A stretch of 15,950 nt of DNA from Porphyromonadaceae bacterium UBA3318 (GCA_002361235.1 DESI01000030.1:1-15950); one strand, 5' to 3'; shown: positions 1-6,995, numbered from the stretch's first letter. Numbers and translations: made by a program. The notes: generated by a model from the sequence alone, not told the origin.

Positions 1-59
1 TGTTTTCTTCAGCGCGGAGCCGTTTCGTTCCGGGGCGAAGCGCCGGTCCCTATACCACC

Positions 60-91
60 GAGGGTGTGTCAACGCGGATTGACACACCCTC
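60..91 (-). terminator. Hairpin at the 3' end of the thrS-infC-rpmI-rplT cluster
   Basis: A perfect 13-bp inverted repeat (arms 60-72 and 79-91, 6-nt loop) lies 26 bp past the rplT stop codon. It is the strongest dyad in this end of the window and sits where the ribosomal protein transcript should end. Neither side has a clear T-run, so it is not a textbook intrinsic terminator. It could instead protect the 3' end of the mRNA or serve both strands if a convergent gene lies beyond the window edge. The hairpin is seen directly; termination is inferred. Confidence 0.55.
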
Positions 92-117
92 TGTAGGATA
101 TTGCACGCCGAGGCGTA

Positions 118-465
118 TTATTTCTTAACTTTGTCGCAGATGGCCTTGAAGGCTGCGGGATGGTTCACGGCCAGCTCGGCCAGAGCCTTGCGGTTGATCT
201 CGATACCGGCGGCGTGGATCAGACCCATGAGCTTGCTGTAGCTCAGGTCCTCCAGGCGGGCTGCGGCATTGATACGCTGAATCCACAGGGCGCGGAAGTT
301 GCGCTTCTTCTGCTTGCGGTCGCGGTAGGCGTAGGTCAGACCCTTCTCCCAGGTGTTCTTGGCCACCGTCCACACGTTGCGACGGCTACCGTAGTAACCG
401 CGCGTCAGTTTCAATATCTTCTTTCTCTTGGCACGTGAAGCCACGTGATTTACTGATCTTGGCAT
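118..465 (-). CDS. rplT: 50S ribosomal protein L20
   Basis: Encodes 115 residues, close to the usual L20 length. It has the typical basic N-terminus (MPRSVNHVASRAKRKK) and the conserved block around WIQRINAAAR. L20 binds 23S rRNA early in assembly of the large subunit. In many bacteria it also represses its own operon by binding an mRNA structure that imitates its rRNA site. It is the last gene of the thrS-infC-rpmI-rplT cluster and lies 115 bp after rpmI, a long gap for this pair that may hold a regulatory structure. The ATG is preceded by an A-rich stretch, as is common in Bacteroidota, rather than a Shine-Dalgarno sequence. The identification is secure. Confidence 0.97.
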   Translation of the reverse strand: MPRSVNHVASRAKRKKILKLTRGYYGSRRNVWTVAKNTWEKGLTYAYRDRKQKKRNFRALWIQRINAAARLEDLSYSKLMGLIHAAGIEINRKALAELAVNHPAAFKAICDKVKK

Positions 466-580
466 CTTTTTTTCTGTTTTTGAAATCCAGCGGCTTTATT
501 CACTCTTTATATGCTGGAGTTTCGGTTAATAAATTTTTAATACGGGGCAAGGGCGCTGCCGGCCCGGGCCCGGTGCGATC
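466..580 (-). promoter_or_regulatory. Structured rpmI-rplT intergenic leader, possible L20 control site
   Basis: This gap between the rpmI stop and the rplT start contains two structured parts. Near rpmI is a very GC-rich block with the 10-bp palindrome GGCCCGGGCC (561-570). Nearer rplT is a hairpin with a perfect 6-bp stem, TCCAGC (486-491) and GCTGGA (513-518), and a 21-nt AU-rich loop. L20 and L35 genes are normally closer together, and L20 is known to autoregulate through mRNA mimics in other phyla, so translational control is plausible. I do not recognise a defined Rfam leader here, and I see no TAnnTTTG promoter in the gap. The function is inferred. Confidence 0.3.
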
Positions 581-778
581 TTAACGAAGGTTCAGGAGGT
601 CGCGTACCTGCTTGAGGTTGGCGCTTGCCACCAGTCCCGTGTGGTCCAGGTTGCGCTTGCGCTTCTTCGATTTCTTCGTCAGGATGTGGCTGTGATAAGC
701 GTGCTTACGCTTGATCTTTCCCGTGCCGGTGAGCGCAAAGCGCTTCTTGGACGCGGCATTGGTCTTTACTTTAGGCAT
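581..778 (-). CDS. rpmI: 50S ribosomal protein L35
   Basis: Encodes 65 residues, the normal L35 size, with the diagnostic start MPKVKTNAASKKRF. It also has the TGTGKIKRKHAYHSH and LTKKSKKRKRNL motifs, all strongly basic. L35 is a late-binding protein of the 50S subunit. It sits between infC and rplT in the usual bacterial order. The gap to infC is 89 bp and contains a small GGCAC/GTGCC hairpin at 809-821. The A-rich sequence just before the ATG fits a Bacteroidota translation start. Identification is secure. Confidence 0.97.
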   Translation of the reverse strand: MPKVKTNAASKKRFALTGTGKIKRKHAYHSHILTKKSKKRKRNLDHTGLVASANLKQVRDLLNLR

Positions 779-808
779 TTTGTTTTATTTTTAGTTGTTT
801 TAAACCTC

Positions 809-821
809 GGCACCGAGTGCC
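809..821 (-). other. Small hairpin in the infC-rpmI gap
   Basis: A 5-bp perfect stem, GGCAC (809-813) and GTGCC (817-821), with a 3-nt loop lies 30 bp before the rpmI ATG. On the mRNA it separates the infC stop from an A-rich initiation region. It could affect rpmI translation, but a stem this short may be chance. Confidence 0.2.
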
Positions 822-867
822 TACGGTCTCTAATTCTTTCAATCGGTTTTCCTGCGCAACGGGTTTG

Positions 868-1587
868 TCACTCGGCTGCGTCGGGAGTCTCCTCGCTGTC
901 GCTCGCCTCCGGCTTCGGAGCCTCGGCGGGTTTCTGAGCCTCGGGACGCTTGTCCTTGCGGAGTTCGCCGGGCTGCTTCTCCTTCTTGGGCGCGGCCTTC
1001 AGGGGCGTGATCATGATGGTCATACGCTTGCCTTCCAGCACCGGCATCATCTCAACCTTACCCAGCTCCTCCAGGTCGTTGGCGAAACGCAGCAACAGCA
1101 CCTCGCCCTGCTCCTTGAACAGGATGGAACGGCCGCGGAAGAACACGTAGGCCTTCACTTTCGACCCCTCCTTCAGGAAGCCCTGGGCATGCTTCAGCTT
1201 GAAGTTATAGTCGTGGTCATCGGTCTGGGGTCCGAAACGGATCTCCTTCACCACCACCTTCGTAGCCTTCTGCTTCTGCTCCTTCTGGCGCTTCTTCTGC
1301 TGATAGAGGAATTTCTGGTAGTCGATCACACGGCATACAGGGGGTTCGGCCGTGGGTGAGATTTCCACGAGATCCAGCTCCTGGCTGCGTGCTATCTTCA
1401 GGGCCTGGGCTATCGGGTAGATGCCCTGCTCCACGTTATCGCCCACCAATCGGACTTCGCGTGCGCGGATGCGTTCGTTGGTCTGATACGGGTCGTTGCG
1501 ACGGTCGTCGCGACCGGGTCGCTGACCTGGCCGGGGCTTCGGCCCCATGGGACGCTTCGGTCCCGTGAATAATGGTTTTTTCTCCAT
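868..1587 (-). CDS. infC: Translation initiation factor IF-3 with N- and C-terminal extensions
   Basis: IF3 binds the 30S subunit, prevents premature joining of 50S and checks the start codon and initiator tRNA. The core runs from NERIRAREVRLVGDN (about residue 37) through the N-domain, the lysine-rich linker (FLYQQKKRQKEQKQKATK) and the C-domain to KRMTIMITP (about 195). The core matches normal IF3, but the whole protein is 239 residues against about 180 in E. coli. There is a Pro/Arg/Gly-rich head of about 36 residues and a charged Pro/Glu/Ala tail of about 42. I chose ATG at 1587. A TTG directly upstream (1588-1590) would add one residue, which matters because infC often uses a rare start codon in other bacteria. 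The gap to thrS is 10 bp, so the two are co-transcribed. Confidence 0.95.
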   Translation of the reverse strand: MEKKPLFTGPKRPMGPKPRPGQRPGRDDRRNDPYQTNERIRAREVRLVGDNVEQGIYPIAQALKIARSQELDLVEISPTAEPPVCRVIDYQKFLYQQKKRQKEQKQKATKVVVKEIRFGPQTDDHDYNFKLKHAQGFLKEGSKVKAYVFFRGRSILFKEQGEVLLLRFANDLEELGKVEMMPVLEGKRMTIMITPLKAAPKKEKQPGELRKDKRPEAQKPAEAPKPEASDSEETPDAAE

Positions 1588-1597
1588 CAACAGGATT

Positions 1598-3535
1598 TTA
1601 TTGTTTTGTAAACGCCGAAACCTCGTCGTTTATTATCTTAGCGAACTCTGCCACGGGCATCACGCCCAGGTCGCCCTCGCCGCGCTTGCGCACGGCCACG
1701 GTGCCGTCGGCCTGCTCCTTCTCGCCCACAACTATCATGTAGGGTATCTTCTTCATCTCGTTGTCGCGGATCTTGCGGCCCACCTTCTCGTTGCGGTCGT
1801 CCACTTCGGCGCGCACGTCCATCTCCTCGAGCTGTGCGGCTACCTTATGAGCGTAGTCGTTGTATTTCTCGGATACCGGGAGCACCACGCACTGTGTGGG
1901 TATCAGCCACAGGGGCAGGTTGCCGGCGGTGTGCTCCAGCAGCACGGCCACGAAACGCTCCATCGAGCCGAAAGGCGCGCGGTGTATCATGACGGGACGG
2001 TGCTTCTGGTTGTCGGCGCCGGTGAACGTCAGGTCGAAGCGCTCGGGCAGGTTGTAGTCCACCTGGATTGTACCGAGCTGCCACTTGCGGCCGATGGCGT
2101 CGCGCACCATGAAGTCGAGCTTCGGACCGTAGAATGCGGCCTCACCCTCTACCTGGGTGGCTTTCAGGCCCTTCTCTGCACAGGCGTCGATGATGGCCTG
2201 CTCGGCAAGGTGCCAGTTCTCGTCGCTGCCGATGTACTTGGTCTTGTTCTTCGGGTCGCGGAGCGAGATCTGAGCCTCGTAGTTCTGGAAATCAAGGGCA
2301 CGGAATATGTACAGGATGATGTCCATCACTTTCAGGAACTCCTCCTTGATCTGGTCGGGCGTCACGAACAGGTGGGCGTCGTCCTGCGTGAATCCGCGCA
2401 CACGTGTCAGTCCGTGCAGCTCGCCGCTCTGTTCGTAACGGTAGACGGTGCCGAACTCGGCGAATCGCAGCGGCAGGTCGCGGTATGAGCGGGGCGATGT
2501 CTTGTATATCTCGCAGTGGTGCGGGCAGTTCATCGGCTTCAGCAGATACTCCTCGCCTTCCTGGGGCGTGTGTATTGGCTGAAACGAGTCCTTGCCGTAC
2601 TTGGCCCAGTGGCCGGAAGTGACGTACAGGGCCTTGTTGCCGATATGCGGTGTGATTACCTGCAGGTAACCGTACTTCTTCTGAATCTTGCGGAGGAACT
2701 GCTCCAGGCGGTCGCGCAGCGCGGCGCCCTTGGGCAGCCACAGGGGCAGGCCCTGGCCCACCATCGGAGAGAAGGCGAACAGTTCCATGTCGCGTCCTAA
2801 GATGCGGTGGTCACGCTTCTTGGCCTCCTCCAGCAGCACCAGGTATTCGTCCAGCATCTTCTTCTTGGGGAAGGTGATGCCGTACACGCGCACCAGCTGG
2901 TTGCGTGTCTCGTCGCCGCGCCAGTATGCGCCGGCCAGCGACATTATCTTGGCGGCCTTGATGGGTGCGGTGGTCGGGATGTGCGGGCCACGGCACAGGT
3001 CGGTGAAGTTGCCCTGGGTGTATGTGGTGATGTGGCCGTCCTCCAGCTCGGAGATAAGCTCGCACTTGTACTCCTCGCCGCGGTCGCCGAACATCTTCAG
3101 TGCATCCTCCTTCGATATGTCGGCACGGACTATCGGCTGCTTCTGGGCAGCCAGTTCCAGCATCTTCTTCTCAATCTTGGGGAAGTCCTCGTCGGTGATC
3201 TTGTGCTCGCCCGGATCGATGTCGTAGTAGAAACCGTTCTCGATGGCGGGGCCGATACCAAACTTCACGCCGGGATACAGTTCCTGCAGCGCCTCGGCCA
3301 GCAAGTGTGCCGAGCTGTGCCAGAAAGCGTGCTTGCCTTCCGGATCATCCCATTTGAACAGTTCTATCCTGGCGTCTCCCTGCACCGGGCGTGCCAGGTC
3401 CCATTCCTCGCCGTTGATTTTAGCTGCCAGAACGTCGGCCGCAAAGCGCGGGCTGATGCTCTCGGCTATCTGTAACGGAGTGGTTCCCTCGGCGTACTCT
3501 CTGACGCTTCCGTCCGGAAATGTAATCTTTATCAT
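1598..3535 (-). CDS. thrS: Threonyl-tRNA synthetase
   Basis: Class II synthetase of 645 residues (E. coli 642) that charges tRNA-Thr in the cytoplasm. The domains in order are an N-terminal TGS domain (about 1-62), the editing domain, the catalytic core and the C-terminal anticodon-binding domain (about 545-640). The editing domain has the HSSAH motif (H73, H77) and CRGPH (C181, H185), so removal of mischarged serine is probably intact. The core zinc ligands are visible as C337 (MNCPHH), H388 (DDAHLF) and H518 (MIHRAPFGS), matching C334, H385 and H511 of E. coli. It heads the thrS-infC-rpmI-rplT cluster. A candidate promoter and a strong leader hairpin lie in the 83 bp before the ATG. Nothing is broken or missing. 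Confidence 0.98.
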   Translation of the reverse strand: MIKITFPDGSVREYAEGTTPLQIAESISPRFAADVLAAKINGEEWDLARPVQGDARIELFKWDDPEGKHAFWHSSAHLLAEALQELYPGVKFGIGPAIENGFYYDIDPGEHKITDEDFPKIEKKMLELAAQKQPIVRADISKEDALKMFGDRGEEYKCELISELEDGHITTYTQGNFTDLCRGPHIPTTAPIKAAKIMSLAGAYWRGDETRNQLVRVYGITFPKKKMLDEYLVLLEEAKKRDHRILGRDMELFAFSPMVGQGLPLWLPKGAALRDRLEQFLRKIQKKYGYLQVITPHIGNKALYVTSGHWAKYGKDSFQPIHTPQEGEEYLLKPMNCPHHCEIYKTSPRSYRDLPLRFAEFGTVYRYEQSGELHGLTRVRGFTQDDAHLFVTPDQIKEEFLKVMDIILYIFRALDFQNYEAQISLRDPKNKTKYIGSDENWHLAEQAIIDACAEKGLKATQVEGEAAFYGPKLDFMVRDAIGRKWQLGTIQVDYNLPERFDLTFTGADNQKHRPVMIHRAPFGSMERFVAVLLEHTAGNLPLWLIPTQCVVLPVSEKYNDYAHKVAAQLEEMDVRAEVDDRNEKVGRKIRDNEMKKIPYMIVVGEKEQADGTVAVRKRGEGDLGVMPVAEFAKIINDEVSAFTKQ

Positions 3536-3564
3536 TGATAATCAAATATATACATTGTCAATCG

Positions 3565-3589
3565 GGCATCTTCGCCTCGCGAAAATGCC
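3565..3589 (-). promoter_or_regulatory. Hairpin in the thrS 5' leader
   Basis: On the transcript, GGCAUUUUCG and CGAAGAUGCC form a 10-bp stem with one G-U pair, and the 5-nt loop can close further to a triloop. The arms are 3580-3589 and 3565-3574. It lies between the candidate thrS promoter (3600-3607) and the thrS ATG, so it would be in the mRNA leader. No T-run follows it, so it is not an intrinsic terminator for the upstream gene. ThrRS in E. coli represses its own mRNA through a tRNA-like leader; a similar role here is only an inference. Confidence 0.4.
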
Positions 3590-3599
3590 TTTGCGCCCA

Positions 3600-3630
3600 C
3601 AAAATTAGGAAATTATTCTCAATTTTCCAA
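3600..3630 (-). promoter_or_regulatory. Candidate Bacteroides-type promoter for thrS-infC-rpmI-rplT
   Basis: The minus strand carries TAATTTTG (3607 to 3600), a full match to the TAnnTTTG -7 element of Bacteroidota housekeeping promoters. TTGG (3630 to 3627) lies 19 bp upstream and is one base off the -33 TTTG. The -33 part lies in the end of the S4-protein gene. Transcription would start near 3593-3596, giving a leader of about 60 nt that includes the hairpin at 3565-3589. A second TAnnTTTG match at 3543-3550 has no -33 partner and is too close to the ATG. Confidence 0.5.
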
Positions 3631-4059
3631 CATTTCGTCGTCATCATCGTCTTCCCAGTCAAGGAAATATGTCTCAGCGTATTGCGTGTCGTCGCGGAAT
3701 TCGCTCAGCTTGCGTCCCTCGCGCTTGGTGGGGCGTCCCAGTCCCTTGCGGCGGTCGACGAATCCGGAGATGCGCGTCATCTCCAGCAATTCATACTGCG
3801 ACTGGGGCGTGATATTCTCCAGGTATTCGGGCACCAGCTTGGCGCCCAGCCGGTTCTGCGCCAGCTTCAGCACGCGGAACTTATAGGTGATGGGGGGCTT
3901 CTTCACGTCTATCACGTCACCCTCCTTGATGGCGCGGCTGGGCTTGACGGCCACGCCGTTCATGGTGACGCGTCCTTTCTTGCACGCCTCGGTGGCCACG
4001 GTGCGCGTCTTGAACACGCGCATGGCCCACAGCCATTTGTCTATTCTTGTCTCTGCCAT
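3619..4059 (-). CDS. S4-domain RNA-binding protein (Hsp15/HslR-like)
   Basis: Encodes 146 residues. An S4 RNA-binding domain starts at the N-terminus (RIDKWLWAMRVFKTRTVATEACKKGRVTMNG, about residues 5-35, continuing to about 60). It is followed by a basic segment (RRKGLGRPTKREGRK) and a very acidic C-terminus (DWEDDDDDE). This layout matches Hsp15-type proteins, which in E. coli bind 50S subunits carrying a stranded peptidyl-tRNA and help recycle them. The family match is clear from the domain; the exact role here is inferred. It lies 15 bp after the META lipoprotein gene and directly before the thrS promoter, so it may be the last gene of the ndh transcript. Confidence 0.85.
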   Translation of the reverse strand: MAETRIDKWLWAMRVFKTRTVATEACKKGRVTMNGVAVKPSRAIKEGDVIDVKKPPITYKFRVLKLAQNRLGAKLVPEYLENITPQSQYELLEMTRISGFVDRRKGLGRPTKREGRKLSEFRDDTQYAETYFLDWEDDDDDEMLEN

Positions 4060-4074
4060 AATGCTTCGTTCCCC

Positions 4075-4971
4075 TTACTGAACCTTGACGCGCTGCAGCG
4101 TCAGCACTTTCTTGCCCATGGCGTTGAACAGCAGCACCTCCGTGGGCGACACGGGTCTGGCGGCGGTGGCTTCCTCCAGGGCCACTATCAGCGACGTCTC
4201 GTGGTTCATGTCTGGGCATGCCATGCGTGTCACGCCTATAGCGCTGAACGATATGGAGTTGGCTTTCTCCATGTTGATGTCCATGCGGCCGTTCAGTATG
4301 TTGCAGCCGGTGTTGCCGTGCAGCTTGCCCTCGTCCACGTCTATCATTATCTTCATGTCGGGCACGTCTATCTTACGGTCGCCGATGGCGGTGACCTGCC
4401 ACGTGCCGTTCAGGAAGTCGAAGTTCTGGTGCATCAGCGTCATCACCTTGCGCCCCGCCCTGTCGTAGAAGTCAAGATAATACTCCGAGCCTGACACGCC
4501 CCATGTGTAACGCACCGTCGCGCCTAAAGCCCGGTTTATCTCCGTGTCGGTCAGACCATCCTGCGCGCAGGCCATCATGGTCGTGGCCATATTGCCGAAA
4601 CTCAGCGTGGAGTCGGCGGGATTGTATTTATATGTAGCGTTCAGGGTGTTGCAGCCGTTGTTGCCGTACACGCGCTTCATGCCGGGCACAAAGCGCAGAT
4701 ACGGCGCCTTCTCGCCCACGGCGTCCTTGCCGTACACTTCCCGGATGCTCCAGTCGCCCTTCACCACGCCCGTCTTTATTTCTTCCGGGTTATAGGTACG
4801 GTTGTCGGCATCCGGCGATATCACCTCGCGGTCATGAGGCAGAATCGGCTCCTCGACCGTGTCCGGGCCTTGTGTTTTCGCGGATTTGTTAAAAACGCCG
4901 CAGGAGGCCATGGCCAACGCCAGCCCCGCGCATATTGCCGTAATCTGAATCTTTCTCATGGTCATATACAT
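4075..4971 (-). CDS. Lipoprotein with two META (HslJ-like) domains
   Basis: Encodes 298 residues with a lipoprotein signal peptide. The hydrophobic stretch ITAICAGLALAMAS leads to C24, the likely lipidated cysteine. Two META (DUF306) domains follow, at about 66-182 and 186-297. Each carries the family marks: NNGCN (104-108) with MMAC (132-135) in the first, and NTGCN (220-224) with RMAC (249-252) in the second. META domains occur in HslJ, a heat-inducible E. coli envelope protein linked to novobiocin resistance; no enzymatic activity is established. The start is uncertain. ATG at 4971 is 3 bp after the ndh stop with a G-rich run upstream. ATG at 4959 gives a more typical MRKIQITA signal peptide. 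The protein should face the periplasm or cell surface. Confidence 0.85.
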   Translation of the reverse strand: MYMTMRKIQITAICAGLALAMASCGVFNKSAKTQGPDTVEEPILPHDREVISPDADNRTYNPEEIKTGVVKGDWSIREVYGKDAVGEKAPYLRFVPGMKRVYGNNGCNTLNATYKYNPADSTLSFGNMATTMMACAQDGLTDTEINRALGATVRYTWGVSGSEYYLDFYDRAGRKVMTLMHQNFDFLNGTWQVTAIGDRKIDVPDMKIMIDVDEGKLHGNTGCNILNGRMDINMEKANSISFSAIGVTRMACPDMNHETSLIVALEEATAARPVSPTEVLLFNAMGKKVLTLQRVKVQ

Positions 4972-4974
4972 CTG

Positions 4975-6240
4975 TCATTCCCCCCAGTGCTTGCGCAGGG
5001 GATACCTGGTGGGGCGCAACAGCAGCCGCAGCGACGTGGAATAGAACAGGTAGTTCCACGTCCAGTTGGTAAGCACGCTTAGCTTGTTGCGCATTCCTAA
5101 TATGGACATCAGATGGATAAACATCCACACGAGCCAGGCGAATAAGCCGTTGAAACTGAAATGCGGCAGGTCGGCCACGGCCTTGGCCTTTCCGATAGTG
5201 GCCATCGAGCCCTTGTCGCGGTAGCGGAACGGTGTGCGGAACTCGCCGCGGTTCAGGTTCTTAGCCAGGTTGTTGGCCATCTGCAGGGCCGGCTGGGCCA
5301 TCTGCGGGTCCCCCTTGGGGTGGTCTGGGCGCTGCATCAGGCAGATGTCGCCCACCGCAAACACCGAGCCGTCAAGTCCCTTGACGCGGTTGTATTCGTC
5401 CACCAGCACCCGGTTGCCGTGTCCCACGCATTCCTGCGGAAGACCAGGCATCGGCTCGCCGCGCACGCCCGCCGTCCATATCAGCGTCTCGTAATATTCC
5501 TTCTGTCCGTCTGCAAAGTTAACATATTTATCCGAATAATCCTTAAGAACGGTGTTCAATCGGACATTCACCATAAGTTTTTTGAGTGTTTTCAGCGCGT
5601 ATTCCTGCGACTGCGGCCTCATGGCGCCGAGCAGCGATCCGGTGCCTTCCACCAGGGTGATGGTGATGTCGTCCGGCTCCAGTTCGGGGTATTCCTTTTT
5701 CAGGATATACTTCTTCATCTCGCCCAGCGCACCGGCAATCTCCACCCCGGCGGGACCGCCTCCTACCACTAAGAATGTCAGCAGCTCGCGGCGACGTGCC
5801 TTGTCCTGACATAACGCTCCGCGCTCGAAGCGGTCCAGTATCTCGTCGCGCGTATGCGCCGCCTCGGCCACCGTCTTGATGCCGAACGTCTCCTCGGCCA
5901 GCGAGTCCATGCCGAAATAATTGTTGGTCGAGCCGGCGGCCAGTATCAGCTTGTCGTATTTTATCGTCTCGTAGCTGGTGGTCACCTCCCTGGCCGCGAC
6001 GTCTATGTTCTTGACATGGCCCATGTGATAGCTCACGTTGCGGTGTCTCTTGAACTCGCGCCGGAACGGGAAGCAGATGTTGGCGCTGGTCAGTCCCGAC
6101 GACGCTATCTGATAGAACAGCGGCGGAAAGCAATTGAAATTATTCCTGTCCACCAGGCATATCTCGTACCTGGAGGGGTCCAGCTTCTTGCACAATCTCA
6201 ATCCGGCGAACCCGCCTCCAATTATCACAATCCTTTCCAT
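4975..6240 (-). CDS. ndh: Type II NADH:quinone oxidoreductase (NDH-2)
   Basis: A single-subunit flavoenzyme of 421 residues that oxidises NADH and reduces membrane quinone without pumping ions. The FAD-binding loop GGGFAG is at 8-13, the second dinucleotide site VVGGGPAGVE at 158-167, and the distal FAD motif FAVGDIC at 294-300. The quinone-site motif AQPALQMA (315-322) is present. The C-terminal part has a hydrophobic segment (about 362-383) and amphipathic helices that anchor the enzyme to the inner membrane. The length fits the family. It starts a run with the META lipoprotein (3-bp gap) and the S4 protein. A 20-bp near-palindrome sits in the 54 bp upstream and may be a regulator site. I see no TAnnTTTG promoter in that gap. 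Confidence 0.93.
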   Translation of the reverse strand: MERIVIIGGGFAGLRLCKKLDPSRYEICLVDRNNFNCFPPLFYQIASSGLTSANICFPFRREFKRHRNVSYHMGHVKNIDVAAREVTTSYETIKYDKLILAAGSTNNYFGMDSLAEETFGIKTVAEAAHTRDEILDRFERGALCQDKARRRELLTFLVVGGGPAGVEIAGALGEMKKYILKKEYPELEPDDITITLVEGTGSLLGAMRPQSQEYALKTLKKLMVNVRLNTVLKDYSDKYVNFADGQKEYYETLIWTAGVRGEPMPGLPQECVGHGNRVLVDEYNRVKGLDGSVFAVGDICLMQRPDHPKGDPQMAQPALQMANNLAKNLNRGEFRTPFRYRDKGSMATIGKAKAVADLPHFSFNGLFAWLVWMFIHLMSILGMRNKLSVLTNWTWNYLFYSTSLRLLLRPTRYPLRKHWGE

Positions 6241-6262
6241 AGCCTTGAATATATCCTTTTAT

Positions 6263-6282
6263 ATGTTTTAATATTTAAACAT
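6263..6282. promoter_or_regulatory. 20-bp near-palindrome upstream of ndh, possible operator
   Basis: ATGTTTTAATATTTAAACAT equals its own reverse complement at 18 of 20 positions. It lies between the acyltransferase stop and the ndh start, 22 bp before the ATG. No T-run makes it a terminator. Its position and symmetry suggest a dimeric repressor or activator site, for example of a redox sensor such as Rex, which controls ndh in some bacteria. The assignment of a regulator is speculative. Confidence 0.4.
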
Positions 6283-6294
6283 GACAACACGCCG

Positions 6295-6918
6295 TTAAGT
6301 TGACGCCTTAAGATTCTCGACGGCTCTGACGCGGTCTGCGAATTTCTGACCGTCACGAACATACCATGGCTGCGAGGGCTTCACTACCTGAGCCGGAACG
6401 CCGGCTACCAGACAGTTGTCGGGCATATCCTTGTTGACTACCGCATTGGCTCCGAATGAAACATTGTCACCTACTTTCACTTTGGAAATAATTTTGACAC
6501 CGGTTGAAAGATAGGGGGCGTCGCCGATTTCATGGCCGGTGCCTGTGACGCAGACTGATGTTTGCAGACATGCGAAATTTCCAAGCGAACTGGTGCGTCC
6601 CACCACTATCGTGCCATAATGCGGAATGTTCACGCCATATCCCAATGAATTCCAATCGATTGAAAATCCCAGCTTATAGCCCAGCTTACGGTATCGGAGC
6701 CGGTGATACAAGTAGAGGCAGACCCATCTCAGGGATCTGCTCCTGTTAGACGACAGATATTGCAGATGCCTCAGGGATTTAAGATAAAGCATGATATAGT
6801 CCGGAGCCGCCAGATGTTTCAGCCGGTCTTTCCACGACCAGCGGAATTTACCGTGATTCATCATCATGTCAGCGGCTATATAGAAACGCAGCTCCTTCTT
6901 CGAATGTATCTTAGCCAT
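6295..6918 (-). CDS. Left-handed beta-helix acyltransferase (serine acetyltransferase-like)
   Basis: Encodes 207 residues. An N-terminal half rich in Arg, Tyr and Leu (about 1-85) precedes a hexapeptide-repeat region (about 95-180). IPHYGTIVVGR (98-108) aligns with the DHGTGVVIGE motif of serine acetyltransferases and keeps the catalytic-type histidine, H100. ISKVKVGDNVSFGANAVV and the GVPAQVVK exit motif complete the fold. Such proteins acetylate serine (CysE) or sugars in cell-surface polysaccharides. The short, atypical N-terminus and the lack of a cysteine-synthesis neighbour make a sugar or other acceptor equally possible. The gene looks more AT-rich than its neighbours by eye, which could point to transfer. 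A candidate promoter lies at 6988-6995. Confidence 0.8.
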   Translation of the reverse strand: MAKIHSKKELRFYIAADMMMNHGKFRWSWKDRLKHLAAPDYIMLYLKSLRHLQYLSSNRSRSLRWVCLYLYHRLRYRKLGYKLGFSIDWNSLGYGVNIPHYGTIVVGRTSSLGNFACLQTSVCVTGTGHEIGDAPYLSTGVKIISKVKVGDNVSFGANAVVNKDMPDNCLVAGVPAQVVKPSQPWYVRDGQKFADRVRAVENLKAST

Positions 6919-6987
6919 GTCTGTCAGCGTGTTTAGCGTATGTCAAGAGTAAACAGTCGATGAAAATTAAAAATTATTTCCGACTTG

Positions 6988-6995
6988 CAAAATTA
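6988..6995 (-). promoter_or_regulatory. Candidate promoter for the acyltransferase gene
   Basis: TAATTTTG on the minus strand is a full match to the TAnnTTTG -7 element. It lies just past the terminator at 7028-7063, as expected for a new transcription unit, and 69 bp before the ATG. A -33 TTTG is not visible; the bases at the right distance read TATG. The surrounding sequence is AT-rich. Confidence 0.4.

Noticed and set aside
1..117. tRNA gene at the left edge
   Set aside because: I found no T-loop GGTTCGA-type sequence or cloverleaf on either strand.
1547..2488. 313-residue plus-strand frame opposite thrS
   Set aside because: It is an antisense shadow of thrS with no recognisable protein features.
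3543..3550. TAnnTTTG match just before the thrS ATG
   Set aside because: No TTTG lies at 19-21 bp upstream, and the better match at 3600-3607 has a near-consensus partner.
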